Part shown: in pieces, positions 25,397 through 52,400 of the stretch | Position numbering within the stretch: position 1 is the first letter of the stretch | Layout: each line of letters starts with the position of its first letter | Origin: Saccoglossus kowalevskii | Taxonomy: Eukaryota > Hemichordata > Enteropneusta > Harrimaniidae | Direction: 5' to 3' | DNA length: 64,000 nucleotides | NCBI RefSeq assembly: GCF_000003605.2 | Contig: NW_003143804.1 | Location: forward strand, 191,710-255,709 | Program-made: the position numbers and the translations under genes | The notes under the pieces: model-generated | Seen by the model: only the letters and a program-made list of their open reading frames with translations | Told to the model about the DNA's origin: nothing | The model's database searches: none

Positions 25397-27316
25397 GTAA
25401 GTTGGATCCAGGTTAGTTATTATCGATATAATATAAATTATTAGTATAAGCGACAGTCTTCACAGCCAGTGAATTGCATTGGGGGTAAACCATATAAAGT
25501 ATATGTAGTGAGTTGTCTGTATGTTTTTCTAGGAGAAACTTGGGGAGCATGGTCATCTTGTGACGTTACATGTGGAGGAGGGACCCGTGTGCGATATACT
25601 ACTAACTCAAGTGAAACTTATCAAGGTCACCGTGAGCAGATCTCATCATGTGGGGAATGCAACTGTCCTGGTAATGTTGTCATTCTAACATTACTATCAT
25701 TTATTTTCATTTGAAGTCAACTATTAAAGGGCCATGGTCGTCGCACCACGCATGCGCGAGATATATGGGTCTTGTGTAAACAAAGATGTCGACTGTTGCG
25801 TAGATCAACAAATACAAATTGAGACGTTACCAAGCTTTAATTAGGTATTTTTAGGTGATTGGAAGGTATTGAAGAAGTCACCAGCGATAATTAGTGCAAG
25901 TCGCGCCCAGGTCAAACCTCATACTTGCGCATTGGATTGTGGGAGGATCAATGAAAATCAAAATTGATATTTTTTAAATAACTACCATAATTCATTTTGC
26001 ACTGGTTGCATAAAGCTTTGTAGAATTATGTTTTTTTGGTCAAATCACTAAGCTTTTAGGGACTTTTTCTAAAAAAAAAATTATGTATTGAAAAAAATCT
26101 TCAAACATTATGTGTGAGATAAATAATCATATAACACATTTGAAACAAAAAATGTAGATGAAATTGAGTCTAACTTAATGATCAATTGACAGAAATAACA
26201 CAAGGGCCACGAAATAAACTTGGCGCCAGCAAGGGATTCTGGGTCTTGATGTCTTTGAAATGCTTGTTTATTCTTTAGAGTTCTTTGCAAACATCAATGT
26301 CAATGTCTCCACAGCTTGGTAAATACATATTGTCAGATACATTTGTACGCTTGAAAACATTATAATACTGGACCGAGTAGTGACATTGAATGATTTACGA
26401 GTATTTTGATAATTATGGTGTTATTCCATCCAACTGAAAGTGTTATGCATCTATATATACCTTTATTACATTTTATAAACCAAAATAGATATGTAATTCA
26501 TTCTATAAGGTTGTAATAAAGATTTATCTTATCTTATCTTATCTTATCTTATCTTATCTCATCTCATCTTATATGTAATGTTCTAACCAGTGAAAAAAAC
26601 ATCTTATATTTGTAGAAGCAGCTACTGGTTTAGTGTCAATTAATTCCGATGGTTATGATATAACAGACCCACATCATTATGAGGCGCAACGATCCGTCCT
26701 GTCGTGGTACCCTTATGAAGGAACTAACAAGAAAACATGCTTTATTAAGATACTGGTTGACAGTTGTACTAATGCCCGTTTCCGTGTAATTAGTTCTGGT
26801 GGAGGACATCCTGCAGTTGGCAACCAACAGTATGGTATACGTGAAGACAGTTCCAAACCCAAACCACCCGACCCTCTAGTGTCTACTAAAACGGCAGCAT
26901 GTATTGAATTCAAATGCAGTGGTCTCCTACGTACAGGTCATCCTGAGTTGGACATTCCACCACTGGGAGAGATAGTTAGTGGTGGAGCAGACATGACACA
27001 AGTTAATATTACTGCAGTAACAACTACCTGCCAACTAAAAACTGGAAGTGATGGTGTTAATCCCAGTCTACTGAGCTACATTCAATCATATGGTCTTGAA
27101 AGTGACATACAGCAAGGTGATGCCAGTTTCCAATTCAAGGTTCCAGACGGAAGCACAAATGGACCAACTACAGGAATATACGTTGCACAAGGTGAAGGAA
27201 TGTCTGGCTATGATAATGCATTTGAAAACTGCTTAGCTGGTGATGATTATGCTTACATAATAGGTACGGGAGATAATCCAGATAATGGATGGGCACTACA
27301 ATATGAATGTTACTAG
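25087..27316 (+). CDS. Secreted coiled-coil/TSP1 protein, 3 exons, 382 aa
   Basis: Coding exons are 25087-25396, 25533-25670 and 26616-27316. All joins are GT-AG and in phase, giving 382 residues. I chose the ATG at 25087 because MSIRLVIILAALTMTVNSQ is a good signal peptide; in-frame ATGs at 25075 and 25000 would extend it. After the signal come a Cys-rich segment (C34, C40, C49, C55) containing CQYTVTLPDC, and a heptad-rich coiled coil at about 64-103. One thrombospondin type 1 repeat follows (about 105-150), with the C-mannosylation-type WGAW and the CDVTCG site expected for O-fucosylation. The last 230 residues form a Cys-poor domain ending NGWALQYECY that I cannot assign. The N-terminal pattern resembles angiopoietin-like oligomerisation regions, but no fibrinogen domain is present. 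By inference it is an extracellular multimeric adhesion or matrix-type protein; its function is unknown. It converges on the CLC gene downstream. Confidence 0.85.
25533..25670 (+). CDS. TSP1 gene exon 2: thrombospondin type 1 repeat
   Basis: The acceptor is TTTTTCTAG, and the donor GTAATG starts at 25671. The exon is 138 bp and phase 1-1, so it could be skipped or duplicated in frame, a common form for TSP1 exons. It carries WGAWSSCDVTCGGG and three further Cys at the C-terminal end (CGECNC). Confidence 0.88.
25671..26615. other. TSP1 gene intron 2 with repeat fragments
   Basis: Intron of 945 bp. 25728-25790 begins AAAGGGCCATGGTCGTCGCA and resembles the dispersed CpG-rich repeat of 57078-57170 and the fragment at 36124-36190. 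A pentanucleotide microsatellite is at 26524-26572. Confidence 0.6.
26524..26572. repeat. (TTATC)n microsatellite
   Basis: About nine TTATC/TCATC units lie 43 bases before the last-exon acceptor of the TSP1 gene. Confidence 0.9.
26616..27316 (+). CDS. TSP1 gene exon 3: unrecognised C-terminal domain
   Basis: The acceptor is TATTTGTAG. Encodes residues 150-382 and ends with TAG at 27314-27316. It contains few cysteines, many Gly, Thr and Asp residues, and the sequences SGGGHPAVGNQQYG and GEGMSGYDNAFENC. I recognise no family; the regular spacing of aromatic and Gly residues suggests a beta-rich fold (inference). Confidence 0.85.
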
Positions 27317-27334
27317 AACATACAAACTCCACGA

Positions 27335-27410
27335 CTGTGAAGTTTTTTATTTTCACGTGAAATTTATTTTTACTATTTTCGCTAAAAGAATAGATCAGTT
27401 AAAACAAAAT
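27335..27410 (-). mobile_element. TA-MITE family A fragment
   Basis: Starts 19 bases after the TSP1 stop codon. It has TTTATTTTCACGTGAAATTT and TTTTCGCTAAAAG blocks typical of family A. The fragment probably supplies part of the 3' UTR. Confidence 0.45.
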
Positions 27411-27559
27411 CATACAATACTGATTCATGACCAGTGCCACAAATTGATATATACAAATACATTTTTTTTTTATTACTGGTTATAGTTAATAATAATACAA
27501 AGTAATTCATAGCCAGTGTAGTGCTATGACAGTGATGAATTCGAGGGTAGGGAGTACAT

Positions 27560-27860
27560 ACAAATGTCTCTGGCTTAATAGTATCTTCCAAGTTGTCATC
27601 ATTCCCATACTTAATAACAATTTTGTTTAAATAAAAAAAAAAAAAAAAAATAACAGGGGAAAAAAAAAAAAAAATCATTCCCATACTTTCACAACATGAA
27701 TAAATAAAAAGTTACGTTGTAGCAACAAATTTCTCAATCAAACTTACCTCCCCATGGCACTTGTTTTGTGCTTGCTGAGTTTTTTTGTCCACGGCTGTCA
27801 ATTTTGATAAAGATAATTCATTTTCTGTAAAATCAAGATAAAAATGGATATATGAACTTG
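27560..27860 (+). repeat. Dispersed repeat D, copy 2
   Basis: Second copy of the repeat at 21490-21740, with an A-rich insert at 27630-27675. AATAAA at 27699-27704 is a possible polyadenylation signal for the TSP1 gene, about 385 bases after its stop. Confidence 0.55.
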
Positions 27861-27918
27861 TTTTGTTTTTTTCCTCAATTTTTTAACAATATGTGGATGT
27901 ACAGTCATCAGTAAAAGT

Positions 27919-28095
27919 ACTGTAAAGTCATTAATTTTTCACGGGGGTTTATTTTCGCTATTTTTGTTGGCAAACGTAATCTGCTAATTAAAATAAAATT
28001 GAGTAGAATTACAATATTTTGCCTTCCTGGACAATCCATGAATTTGAAACCTAGTGAATACAGTCAAAATAATGAAAATAAATATTAGTGACAAA
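27919..28095 (+). mobile_element. TA-MITE family B fragment
   Basis: Begins TACTGTAAAGTCATTAATTT, close to the left end of the element at 15580. It has TTTATTTTCGCTATTTTTG inside, and the right terminus has decayed. Confidence 0.5.
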
Positions 28096-28795
28096 TTTGT
28101 CATGATGAAAAGCATGTCTGATAAAAATTTAAAATGATTTGATGATGGCTTTCGTGTGATATTATCTTTTTTTAAATTTATTTTTAGACATTGTTTTCTA
28201 TGCTTTTTGTAAAGAATAAAATTGAGTTTTTTTTTTTTATATTCACCTGTTAAATCAGTTTGAGATTATTTCCCATAGCGTAATACTCCAGAATCCACAT
28301 CATCACAACCTGGATCACAGTGTTTGTAATCTTGTTTTTGTATTTCCTCCACACCTGTTTACTTATCTTTACAGATATATTCTTGTAAATACTCAGAGAA
28401 CAATATATATGGTAAACAAGTATCAAATCTGTATTTAAATGCAAAAGCTGCATTTCCATAAATAGTTTATATCAACAACGTTGACTCTGTCATCCTTCGT
28501 AAAATCTGACAATGAACAACAGCAACATTGAACTCTTACCGGGATGTTAATGCATTACTATTACATTGGTTATTTATAGACAGGGAAGCATATGTCATAT
28601 TTGCACCATATTTTGATATATTTTTCACAAATTCAAGTCAGATTTGTCGCTGTATAAATTTATTTTCATACAGTTTTGGGTGAAGTAAGTTGAGTGAACA
28701 AGCTATTCAGTGAGGGAGTTGCAAATCAGATAATTTACATAAATCAATGTTGCCACCATATTGATTTCTTTTGTACTTTATCAATTTGGAATTAA

Positions 28796-29215
28796 GATAT
28801 TTACAGAACAAGCAGCCTGTCGACTGAGATAGCTCCACTGTTAGCAATGCACATGTCAATTAATAAAAACTGAAGATATCATTAGAAAATGAACAATATG
28901 TATAGTATCAAAGCAATCAACCTTGCTGTTTTCAACAAGAAGTCAAAAATATCACTTTCTACCAAAAATGACAAAAATATTCACCAAAATTAGAGAATTG
29001 AAGATATCATCCTGAAATGAACAAATCTGAGAGAGGTCCACATGTAGTACCTATATATGTAATATCAAAGCAATCGAACTTGTGGTTTTTAACAAGAAGT
29101 CGAAGATATCACTTTTTATCAAATACTACAAAAATATTCACCAAAATTAGAAAATTGAAGACAAAGTTGACAGCGAAGCTAAAAAGTTCCTCTTGGAAAA
29201 TCCTCACCCACCACT
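28796..29215 (+). repeat. Dispersed repeat C, copy 1
   Basis: Shares its order and orientation with 40672-41040. Common blocks include AGCCTGTCG, CTGAGATAGCTCC, ATGTATAGTATCAAAGCAAT and TTTTCAACAAGAAGT. The second half repeats similar blocks within the copy (ATCAAAGCAAT twice, ACAAGAAGTC twice). It is probably a non-autonomous retroelement or MITE remnant; I cannot assign a class. Confidence 0.65.
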
Positions 29216-30039
29216 AATCCTAGCCATACCACTACCATCTAGCGCTCCTCAATTTAATTGTATATGCCCCTCCTAAGAACATCTATAGTTATCTACAGGG
29301 CATATACTATTGAATTGGGAGGGTGAGGGTTAGAGGTGAAGGGAAGGTGGTACAAAAAAATGCTTTTTATATTTGCATATAGTGGATATTTTTACTGTGT
29401 GGTTTGAGTAATGTAATTTGTGTTGACATAAAAATTGACATAATAAAACTTTATGTGTAAAGCATACAATTGGTTTAGAGCGCTGGCAACATTATAATGA
29501 GTTGCTAGGTATTACTACAGTCCCTCTTTAGAGGTATAGTATTACCTTACAATACTGTGCTTTAGCAATTGAAACTTAATTCATATTCCTAACACCAGAG
29601 AAACTCAACACAACAGTGCTCTAATTGAACTGTTGTTCATTTTTACAAAGAAAATAATTCACATGGTTAAATTGTCCATTTCATTTATACAACTACTAAT
29701 ATATAAATACCATTGACCTTTTGCATGATAAATATAATTCTTTATTTGAAATACTAGGTGCAGGAAGTACATCCTGAGTACTGGTGCTTTAGAAACAGTA
29801 GTCAGTCAAGAAAAATGTTATGTATACCTGGAATCAAGGTCTTTATCTAACCTATCAGTAAAAGCCTTTGAAATTGTGATGTATTTGAATAATTTCATTA
29901 TCCAGAAATGATGGAATTAACAGAAACACATTATTGCATGTGACTATACATGCTATAGTCTTTAATAACTAAAAAAAAAAAAAAAACTTTTTAAAATATC
30001 AATAACATGTCATTAAGTAATTTAGTTTTCTAGTGTGTT
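29216..30039. other. Intergenic and CLC 3' flank
   Basis: No gene is seen. The minus-strand sequence AATAAA (TTTATT at 29741-29746) is a candidate polyadenylation signal for the CLC gene and would give a 3' UTR of about 650 bases. Confidence 0.45.
29741..29746 (-). terminator. Candidate polyadenylation signal of the CLC gene
   Basis: A canonical AATAAA on the minus strand, downstream of the CLC stop codon. This is a positional inference only. Confidence 0.35.
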
Positions 30040-30391
30040 TTAAAGCAGAACAGAAAGTCTTATACTTTACCAGAGAAAAATCTCAATAAAATAAAATATC
30101 CTCGAAACAAAATAAAAGATTTAACTAAAAACAAAGTAATTTGTTATGTAGACACTAGAGGACTCTCTAACCAATAGTTCAGTTTTCAGGCATCCATTCA
30201 TGAGAGCTCAACGTTTACAGCTACCGTATCTTGGTTTTGTGAATTTGTAATATTAAAGAAGACCAGAAAGTCCCTTACACAATTGAGAAATCTCAATAAA
30301 ATGAACTTAAAAACAAAGTAAGAGATTTGACTAAAAACAAAGTAATTAGTTTTGTAGACACTAGAGGACTCCCTAACCAATAGTTCAGTCT

Positions 30392-45326
<14,935 letters not shown>

Positions 45327-45762
45327 GATTTGAATAAGGAAGTGAAACAGTTGGAAGGAAAGTCGTGTTGTTGCTGTTTTATACCGGGTAACGCCTCCAA
45401 AATTACATTCTTGAAATAACCTGTTGTGCACCACGGTACGTGATTGTTTACAATCAAAGGGTCAAAGTCGAATACGGCGTTATTCGTATGGACTTATCTC
45501 TAAGGTTGAACTCTATCGAGGTTCAAACACAACACAGTATTGCCTTTTCATTCATTCATTCACCCACAAAATTATTAAAATAATTATCTACGATCTATTT
45601 CAACACGCTGGTTAATTTCGCTCAACCCTAACAATCTGAACGTCATGGTATACACAAATTGCACTTCCGATCGACATATTTCACACAGCGATCAGCGCCT
45701 CTCATAAAAGAAAGAATAAGTAGTCTAAGTGTCCGGTGTTGTCGACAGGAGAGGCATAAAAC

Positions 45763-46000
45763 CTTACACTTACATTCACGTCCTGTGTTACTTCACGTGT
45801 ACATATACGCGTTTATACAGTTTTCCGATCATTGACCATTACATCAGATTGTACCTCTGGGGAATTCAGTTCTGTTATTGATGACAATTGAACGTGAATC
45901 CTTTTTTTTGTTTTCTTTCCGTCAAAATATAAGAAGCAGCGCCATTTTTGATTTGCCCATATGATGCGATTTGCGCCCTCCAAAAAACGAATTATGTACT
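45763..46000 (-). promoter_or_regulatory. Likely CLC promoter: YY1-type site and 5' donor
   Basis: On the minus strand AAAAATGGCGC (45940-45950) matches a sense-oriented YY1 element of the kind found just downstream of transcription starts. A strong donor, GAAT then GTAAGTG, lies at 45773. With the acceptor at 45320 it would define a non-coding first exon of about 180-200 bases and an intron of about 450. This is inferred from motifs only. Confidence 0.35.
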
Positions 46001-48659
46001 TTTGTTTTTATGTTGGTGGCTACGCGAGAGACTACGCTGTACATAGTTACCAACAATTGATACAATTACTGTCTCTTTTTACCGCTACTTGCCGTGGTAT
46101 TTCAAAAGTAAAATAACAAGATAGAGGTGAAACACTATGATTTTTACGAATCTGCGACCTCATGAAACGTAACTTATAGCTTCAAATTGACGTCTAGCGA
46201 GTTAGAAATACCAGGGCCTACGTAGACATAGGTTCCAACTGAAAAGTTACATATGCATGCAACTTAGGTCGACTTTGATTTAGATGTTTACGATGTTTCA
46301 TAATGTTGGTTACATGATGCGGATTGCATGAATTAATAATGTAAATCACAGTTATAGAAACAGTGTTTTAGTTTGACAGTGTGTATTTTGATGTATCTCA
46401 AATATTCTTAATATTGTACACTATTCCTTGAAATCAATATACCAGTACTTACTTCGTGTCACCGTGGAGGTTCAAACCTTCACAATCAATCCTGCACCAC
46501 AAGTGCGAAGAAATGAGTACGCCCTCTATCTGTCGTTATGTGCGCAAAGACTGTCACTTGTATACACTGTAAGTATAGACCCTAAAACAGATATGCGTAA
46601 GTAACACCAAATAAACGACAAGGTAAATACAATGTCAAATCAAAGAAAATGTATACTAGTATTACGTGTGTGCGGGAAACGACGCCCACATGCTTCACGT
46701 CACAGCACATTTTATCCTCCGCCACCGGACATCCCCCCAAAAGGCGCTTATTACGTGCTGAACGTGTGAAACCTGTCCACACCGATCCGAGCCACACATC
46801 CCAGACAGATATTGCGGCACATGCCTTCAGATCTGGCTGTACTAGGATGGTAAAAGTCGGAAGTAATGGTGCAGCATATTAACAGCGAATAAGTACGGTA
46901 CTGTTGTTAACAGACACAAGTATAATATTGATTATTATGCAAACGCTGTTATCTAATAGCATGGGCTGTACAGTAAATAGAAGTTCTGGATATTATTATA
47001 GCCTGTTTAGACTGTATTCTCCTCGATATATATCGTGCGCGTGTGTGTTATTTTGCACAAACATGCATTGTCCATCTTCAAAGTTACTAGTATTCTCCAA
47101 GCATACGCCACCAACGGCAAACTCATTCGATGCCCGTAGAATGGCGTGGCGCACAACACGGTAGTGTAGTTACCACGTCGTATACCTTCATACGCACTGC
47201 CTTCCCATTTAATCCCATATCTCCAAATTTTCAAAAATCGAAATGACCGTGTGCACAAGTCTTGACAAGTAGACTGGTTCCAGTCGATGCCGGGTTATTG
47301 TATTTTTCACTTGAAATTTCACTTGAAATCGGGAAAATTTCACGCGAACTTCGCAATTTCGCAGTCACCAACAACACGAGAGTCCAGAGAACTGTGTGTT
47401 TAATATTATATTATATTGCATGTCCACTCCGTACTAAGATTATATGTAGAACTTCTAAAATCGATTTCAGGATTTTGTTAAATAAGCTTTCCCATGAACT
47501 GTACAAAATCCAACGCCCCGTGAGTTCCCCTAAGACAATCACATTACCACTTCCGACGTAGCTACGGCTGACATTTGTATTCGGCTAGCTGAGAATAACT
47601 TATTTCTCAGCTATTGCATCTCAAGCAGCAATTGATTGTCTGCGTCCATGTCGTTTTTTTTTTTTTTCGTAAACGGGTACTACATGCGCAGTATACACTC
47701 CCACATACCAATTGTCACTTTCACCGGCCGTTGATAGTCACTCAACCCACTGCCACGACAATATTCGGAAAATGTCGCCAGTATATCAGTATCACTGTCC
47801 AGTATGATAACCTGTAATCTGTCAGCCTGTGTCAAAGTCACTGATATGACTCGTTATCTGACAAAAAGTCAGGTTCAAGTTCACTGATCTCACCATATTC
47901 AATAACAAACGTGCCCCAGGCAACCAATGTATCAAATGGGAAGAAAGCCACTACTATCGCATCAACCACGTGAGGACTCGGAAATATACGCAACAATTTA
48001 AAACCCCCAGATACACTTCTCTTTTCCACATATTGTCGATTTGAACTCAAACTTTCCGCCAATGTAGCACTTATACTCGGATACACAAGTACAACAAAAT
48101 TCCGCTAATTCAAACTATCACATACTGGTATATGGCTCCGATCAGCAATAACAAGTGCTAGTACCTGGTAATTTGCAATCTTTTACAATACAACAATATT
48201 TTTTTTTCATCAGCAATCTTTGTCTGAGACTAAAAATCTAGCCTGACCAAAACGATCTGACTGTTTGCTGTGTTTAAACACGACTGTGGGTGTGTGGGTG
48301 GGGGGTGGGGGGTGGTGGGTATTTTGTTTCTAGTTTCGAACGATCTAGACGTTGTATTCCACAACACATCCGTAAAAATCAATTCTTGGTTATCATATCC
48401 ATTCATGGATACACTTCCATCCAAAAGAAATTATGAATAACTTTGAGCATTTTTGAGTTTGTTTATAATATGACCATGGTAGTGACGTTCAGCGTGAAAT
48501 GACACTGACTAATATTTTTTCACTATAAATGTTGCTATATGCACGATAAACATCATTAGTCTATGTGTTCGACAGTACACGGGAATCTCAAATTGTACAA
48601 AGTTTCATCGCTTCGATAGGAGAATTTCATCTTGGTATACTAGTAATATGAAGTTTTAA

Positions 48660-48730
48660 GGAGAATACGTCGATACTTCCGCTGTACTGTCTTCATGCAT
48701 ACTGTTCGGTATCCTCGTAATAACCTCATA
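48660..48730. repeat. Half copy of the 30738-30852 MITE
   Basis: Shares GTACTGTCT, GCATA and GTATCCTCGTAATAACCTCA with the right half of the element at 30738-30852 and its flank. Confidence 0.5.
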
Positions 48731-49318
48731 TTATTTGCATAATGCAATGACATAATTCATAATAATGATGACTGAAAGATTATTTAAAAAACAAACAAAC
48801 ACAGAAAATATTTCTGCCGATTTCAAATACAACCGGAAGGCCGTAACTGCCGCGTTTAGACGCCACACCTAAAGTAGTCCGATACCACCCCCTGCATGAA
48901 ATGACAATTGTTGTATTACCTACTAGTATATTAACGGCTGTTTTCATTTAAGACGAATAGTTACTGCAACTTTCACCATTCCGAAATTGACATGATCCCA
49001 AGTATGTCTAGTTCGGCATTACAATCAATTAAGCTAATATGTCAACAATACCAATCGCCATATATCGCTTATTCCTATTTGTAATAATTCAGAAATAGAA
49101 AAGTGCCCAAATAAACTGACAAACAAAACATAATATGTATTTAGTTTGGTGTACATACGCGTAAAAAGTAAATGGTAAAATTTCAAAAAAAAAATTCCAG
49201 AAATGTTATATGAAGCGGAAAATTGAGTCGTGACAAAATCAGAGAACAGGAGCCTAGCAATCGTTGTTTTTTGAAATAGACATAACAGTATTCGTTCCAT
49301 TAAATATTATAAAACGCA

Positions 49319-49404
49319 AATGCGCATGCGCCTGGGTTTTCTATACGTACATACATAATATCGTGAGAGTTAGCACGTACAGATAATCGAGAGCGCATGC
49401 GCAC
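49319..49404. promoter_or_regulatory. Paired NRF1-type palindromes
   Basis: TGCGCATGCGCC at 49321-49332 and GCGCATGCGCA at 49393-49403 both match the NRF1 consensus YGCGCAYGCGCR. Such pairs mark promoters of broadly expressed genes in animals. The first ATG downstream (49504, ATGGCGCC) opens only 12 codons, so any gene served must start with a short or non-coding exon. Confidence 0.4.
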
Positions 49405-52400
49405 TAGCGTTTTCATCGAACGACTCTGCTATGTTTAGTGGCAAACCAGATTTAACTTATGTTGGTGTCAAATGTTGATCTCGTTGGCTTTAAAGACGCG
49501 ACACATGGCGCCTTGGATTCGTCTTACGACTGGCCGTATATAACGTGGCTCAAGATACACCCTAGTTTATTACATGTTGTAAACGTCAAACGTGGCAACT
49601 AAGACACCTTTCGATTTTCGATGAATCTTTTTTATTTTCTGAATTATTTTGTGTACGCATCTGAATGGGAACCATTTGTAAGGTGGATAGAAACAGCAAT
49701 GCACATTTCGACTAAAAAAAAATGTTGTAATTTCCTTCAAAGGTATTAGTCTGATGCTCAAATTATGGGTCGACATTCTTCTAATCGGTTAGGTCGAATT
49801 GCACCCTGAATTTATTATTTTGCCTGTTGACCCAAACACATTTTTTTATTTATTGGAAAAGTGAATAAAATAAAGACTGTTACAGATATGCTTTAACAAC
49901 TAGCAATTAGTAATGTGTGTGTTATAGTGTGTTATAAATTGATTAATCGTGCAAGTTCTCGCCTGTACCTTTCTCGACCGTGACGAGTGGAGCACTCTCA
50001 ATTCGATAATTGTTATGGAAAACACATATGTCTTTCAGTTCTAAAGATCAAATGTAGCGAGCGATCTGTATTCATTGTCGAACTGTGGAACGCCGATCGA
50101 CGCTAGAACCTAGAGTGAATATTTTCTTCGTTGCTTCCGTCGATGTCACGTGATGACTTAAAACGTCAAATTAAAGTCTGCAGTGACGTAATGTTGGTCT
50201 CGAATTGAATACGTACACAGTATATTCTGATACGTGACGGTGTTTGTGCCTTTATGTAAAGTGGTCCAAACCGGTACATATATTGCTAATTTCGTGGTTT
50301 TATTGAAGAAAGATAATGTCTAATCATTATTTATATATTATCGACTTTACTAGTTGGAATAGGTGAAATCACAGTCCCGGGATAGAGGGACTGTGGTGAA
50401 ATTAAGTCGACATTAAAGTCGTAACGAAAGAACGACATTTGATTTTCAACGAATGCCGCCCTCTATGTCGATAGTAGACGTACCTAACGAAATAAATATG
50501 AAGCAATACTGAGTTGTTTTAATAAAGTCATGTACTCGCGATAACAAGGCAATTGTACGCACAAACTAAAAATTGGGTTTTTTTTTCGTCACAACCTGTG
50601 AAAATGTAATGGAATTTACTACCTCAGTCGACATATTTGGATTTGTTTTCGCGTAGTAATCCGGTCAATGCATTGTAATGAGGCTCAGCATCTGCAGGTG
50701 ATTCTCTCACTCACATGCACATACTTTGTACTCGTAATAAAAACTTATAATTCTCCGAGGCGTCAATTCCGTCCCGTGAGATTAATACAGACTACAACAT
50801 GAATAAACTGTACAAATAATGTCTGAACATGTGCCTCACTGAAAACTACTACATCTCATAAAAGTTGAACCAAACCCGCCTCAATATTATACGATGACAG
50901 AATTGCGTGACAAGCGTTTTTATAACAAGTGTGTATTTTTAGTAAAAGCACGAAAAAAAATAATCCAATTATTAGCTTGTGAAGAAATCGAATCTGATGT
51001 GTTGTACTTATAGAGCTTGGTGACGTCATGGTGGAACCTGAATATTTACGCTCGTTGAGCTCTGACGTCATTGCACATTCTTTTAAGGCGATAATGCCAA
51101 TTGCTGTAGAAACTGCGGAACTAACTTGGATAGCTGTTTTTTTTACGAGCATTAAAGTTAAACGCGTCAGGTCTACAACCATATCGTATATAAATTGATG
51201 AAATAATAAAAGATGACGCCATTGAGCATCTATCTTTGCGCGCACTTCATCACCGTAAAACACAATCATCTCGACTGTTAGTCGTCACCTGCTGCATCAC
51301 ATTCATCATCTTGCCATGACGCCAAAGTATTGGGAAACCACTATGACCGTTTTTGCATATTATCAATCCTTCATACCAGAACCAAATAAAGATAAAATTG
51401 ACGAAAATATGTTTTCATGAACGCATTGGAATATTGGAAAAATACATTTTCCCAGTTTGGAGTATTTGGAGACAAGTCCGATAATCGGCACTGTATGTTT
51501 CAATATAGGCGATGTACGTATTTTGCGTATTTTAATTGGCGAACTCCTTAGTGGAAACTATGTACTAAATTTTAGTCGTCAATAATACCGAGGCTACTTT
51601 AAGTGATGTAGATACCACTATCCTGTGATACAACTCAGTGAATCGGTACGACTTGGATGGCTATACGAAGAGTTGTAAGCCAAGTGGGTGTTGACATCGG
51701 TTACTCTCAAATCGCGAACAATTATTCCCCTGTCTATTACATTTATAATTGCCAGAATCCTTACATAAACTCGACGGACACATATACACGGTTATAACGA
51801 GAATACACACTGGACGGCAACTGGGTCTATTTTCAATAATGCGGACACGCAGCAACTTAAATATCCCGGTAAAATAAGACCTGAGACAACATACATCAAA
51901 ATGAGTACACAACTAAAACAAGCTAAGTTTTGAATATAATTGGCCCAGCAACTTGGAGAAAGAAACACACGTAATGTACATTTTATTGACCATTTCATTT
52001 AAAATGTCAGTTGCAAAGAAAAACAACAATACAACATATACATATAACGTGTACAACATATACAATCAGAATCAGTAATAATAAAAGTTGACCATATTGG
52101 AAATAATTAATAAACAGAGTAGCGATGCTCAAATGACTAGTATTAACCTCGGACGCACATACATATGTGCGCAGTGTACACGGGTAGGGCGTATGATGTC
52201 TGAACAGATAATAGTACTCAAAGCTACCAAACGTTCTAATACTGGAGTTGGCATTGGAAGTATATCTATCTCAGAAAATCGCAAGCCCTTTATATATTTG
52301 TTTTTGTTTTACCTCTCCTTCTAAGTGTGTTATTATTCAATGCGTTTTCGGGACAACAACATTAACGCGCTTATAAGTCCTTATTTCTGATTGGGAGTTT

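Larger units (their letters stand above)
45400..49300. other. CpG-rich region upstream of CLC, no confident gene
   Basis: CpG dinucleotides are several times denser here than in the 1-45 kb part. A minus-strand frame at 47838-48086 ends SELEPDFLSDNESYQ and reads somewhat like a protein terminus, but I recognise no family and find no partner exons. CTCF-like motifs on the minus strand lie at 45971-45988 and 46518-46535. A G-rich tract (48285-48322) could form a quadruplex. Confidence 0.4.

Noticed and set aside
47838-48086. Minus-strand frame ending SELEPDFLSDNESYQ as a terminal exon
   Set aside because: Reads protein-like but has no recognisable family, no clear acceptor and no partner exon, so it is not called.
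50856-51269. 137-codon minus-strand frame as a gene
   Set aside because: It lacks homology I can recognise and contains two CRE-type sites. The length is possible by chance in CpG-rich DNA.
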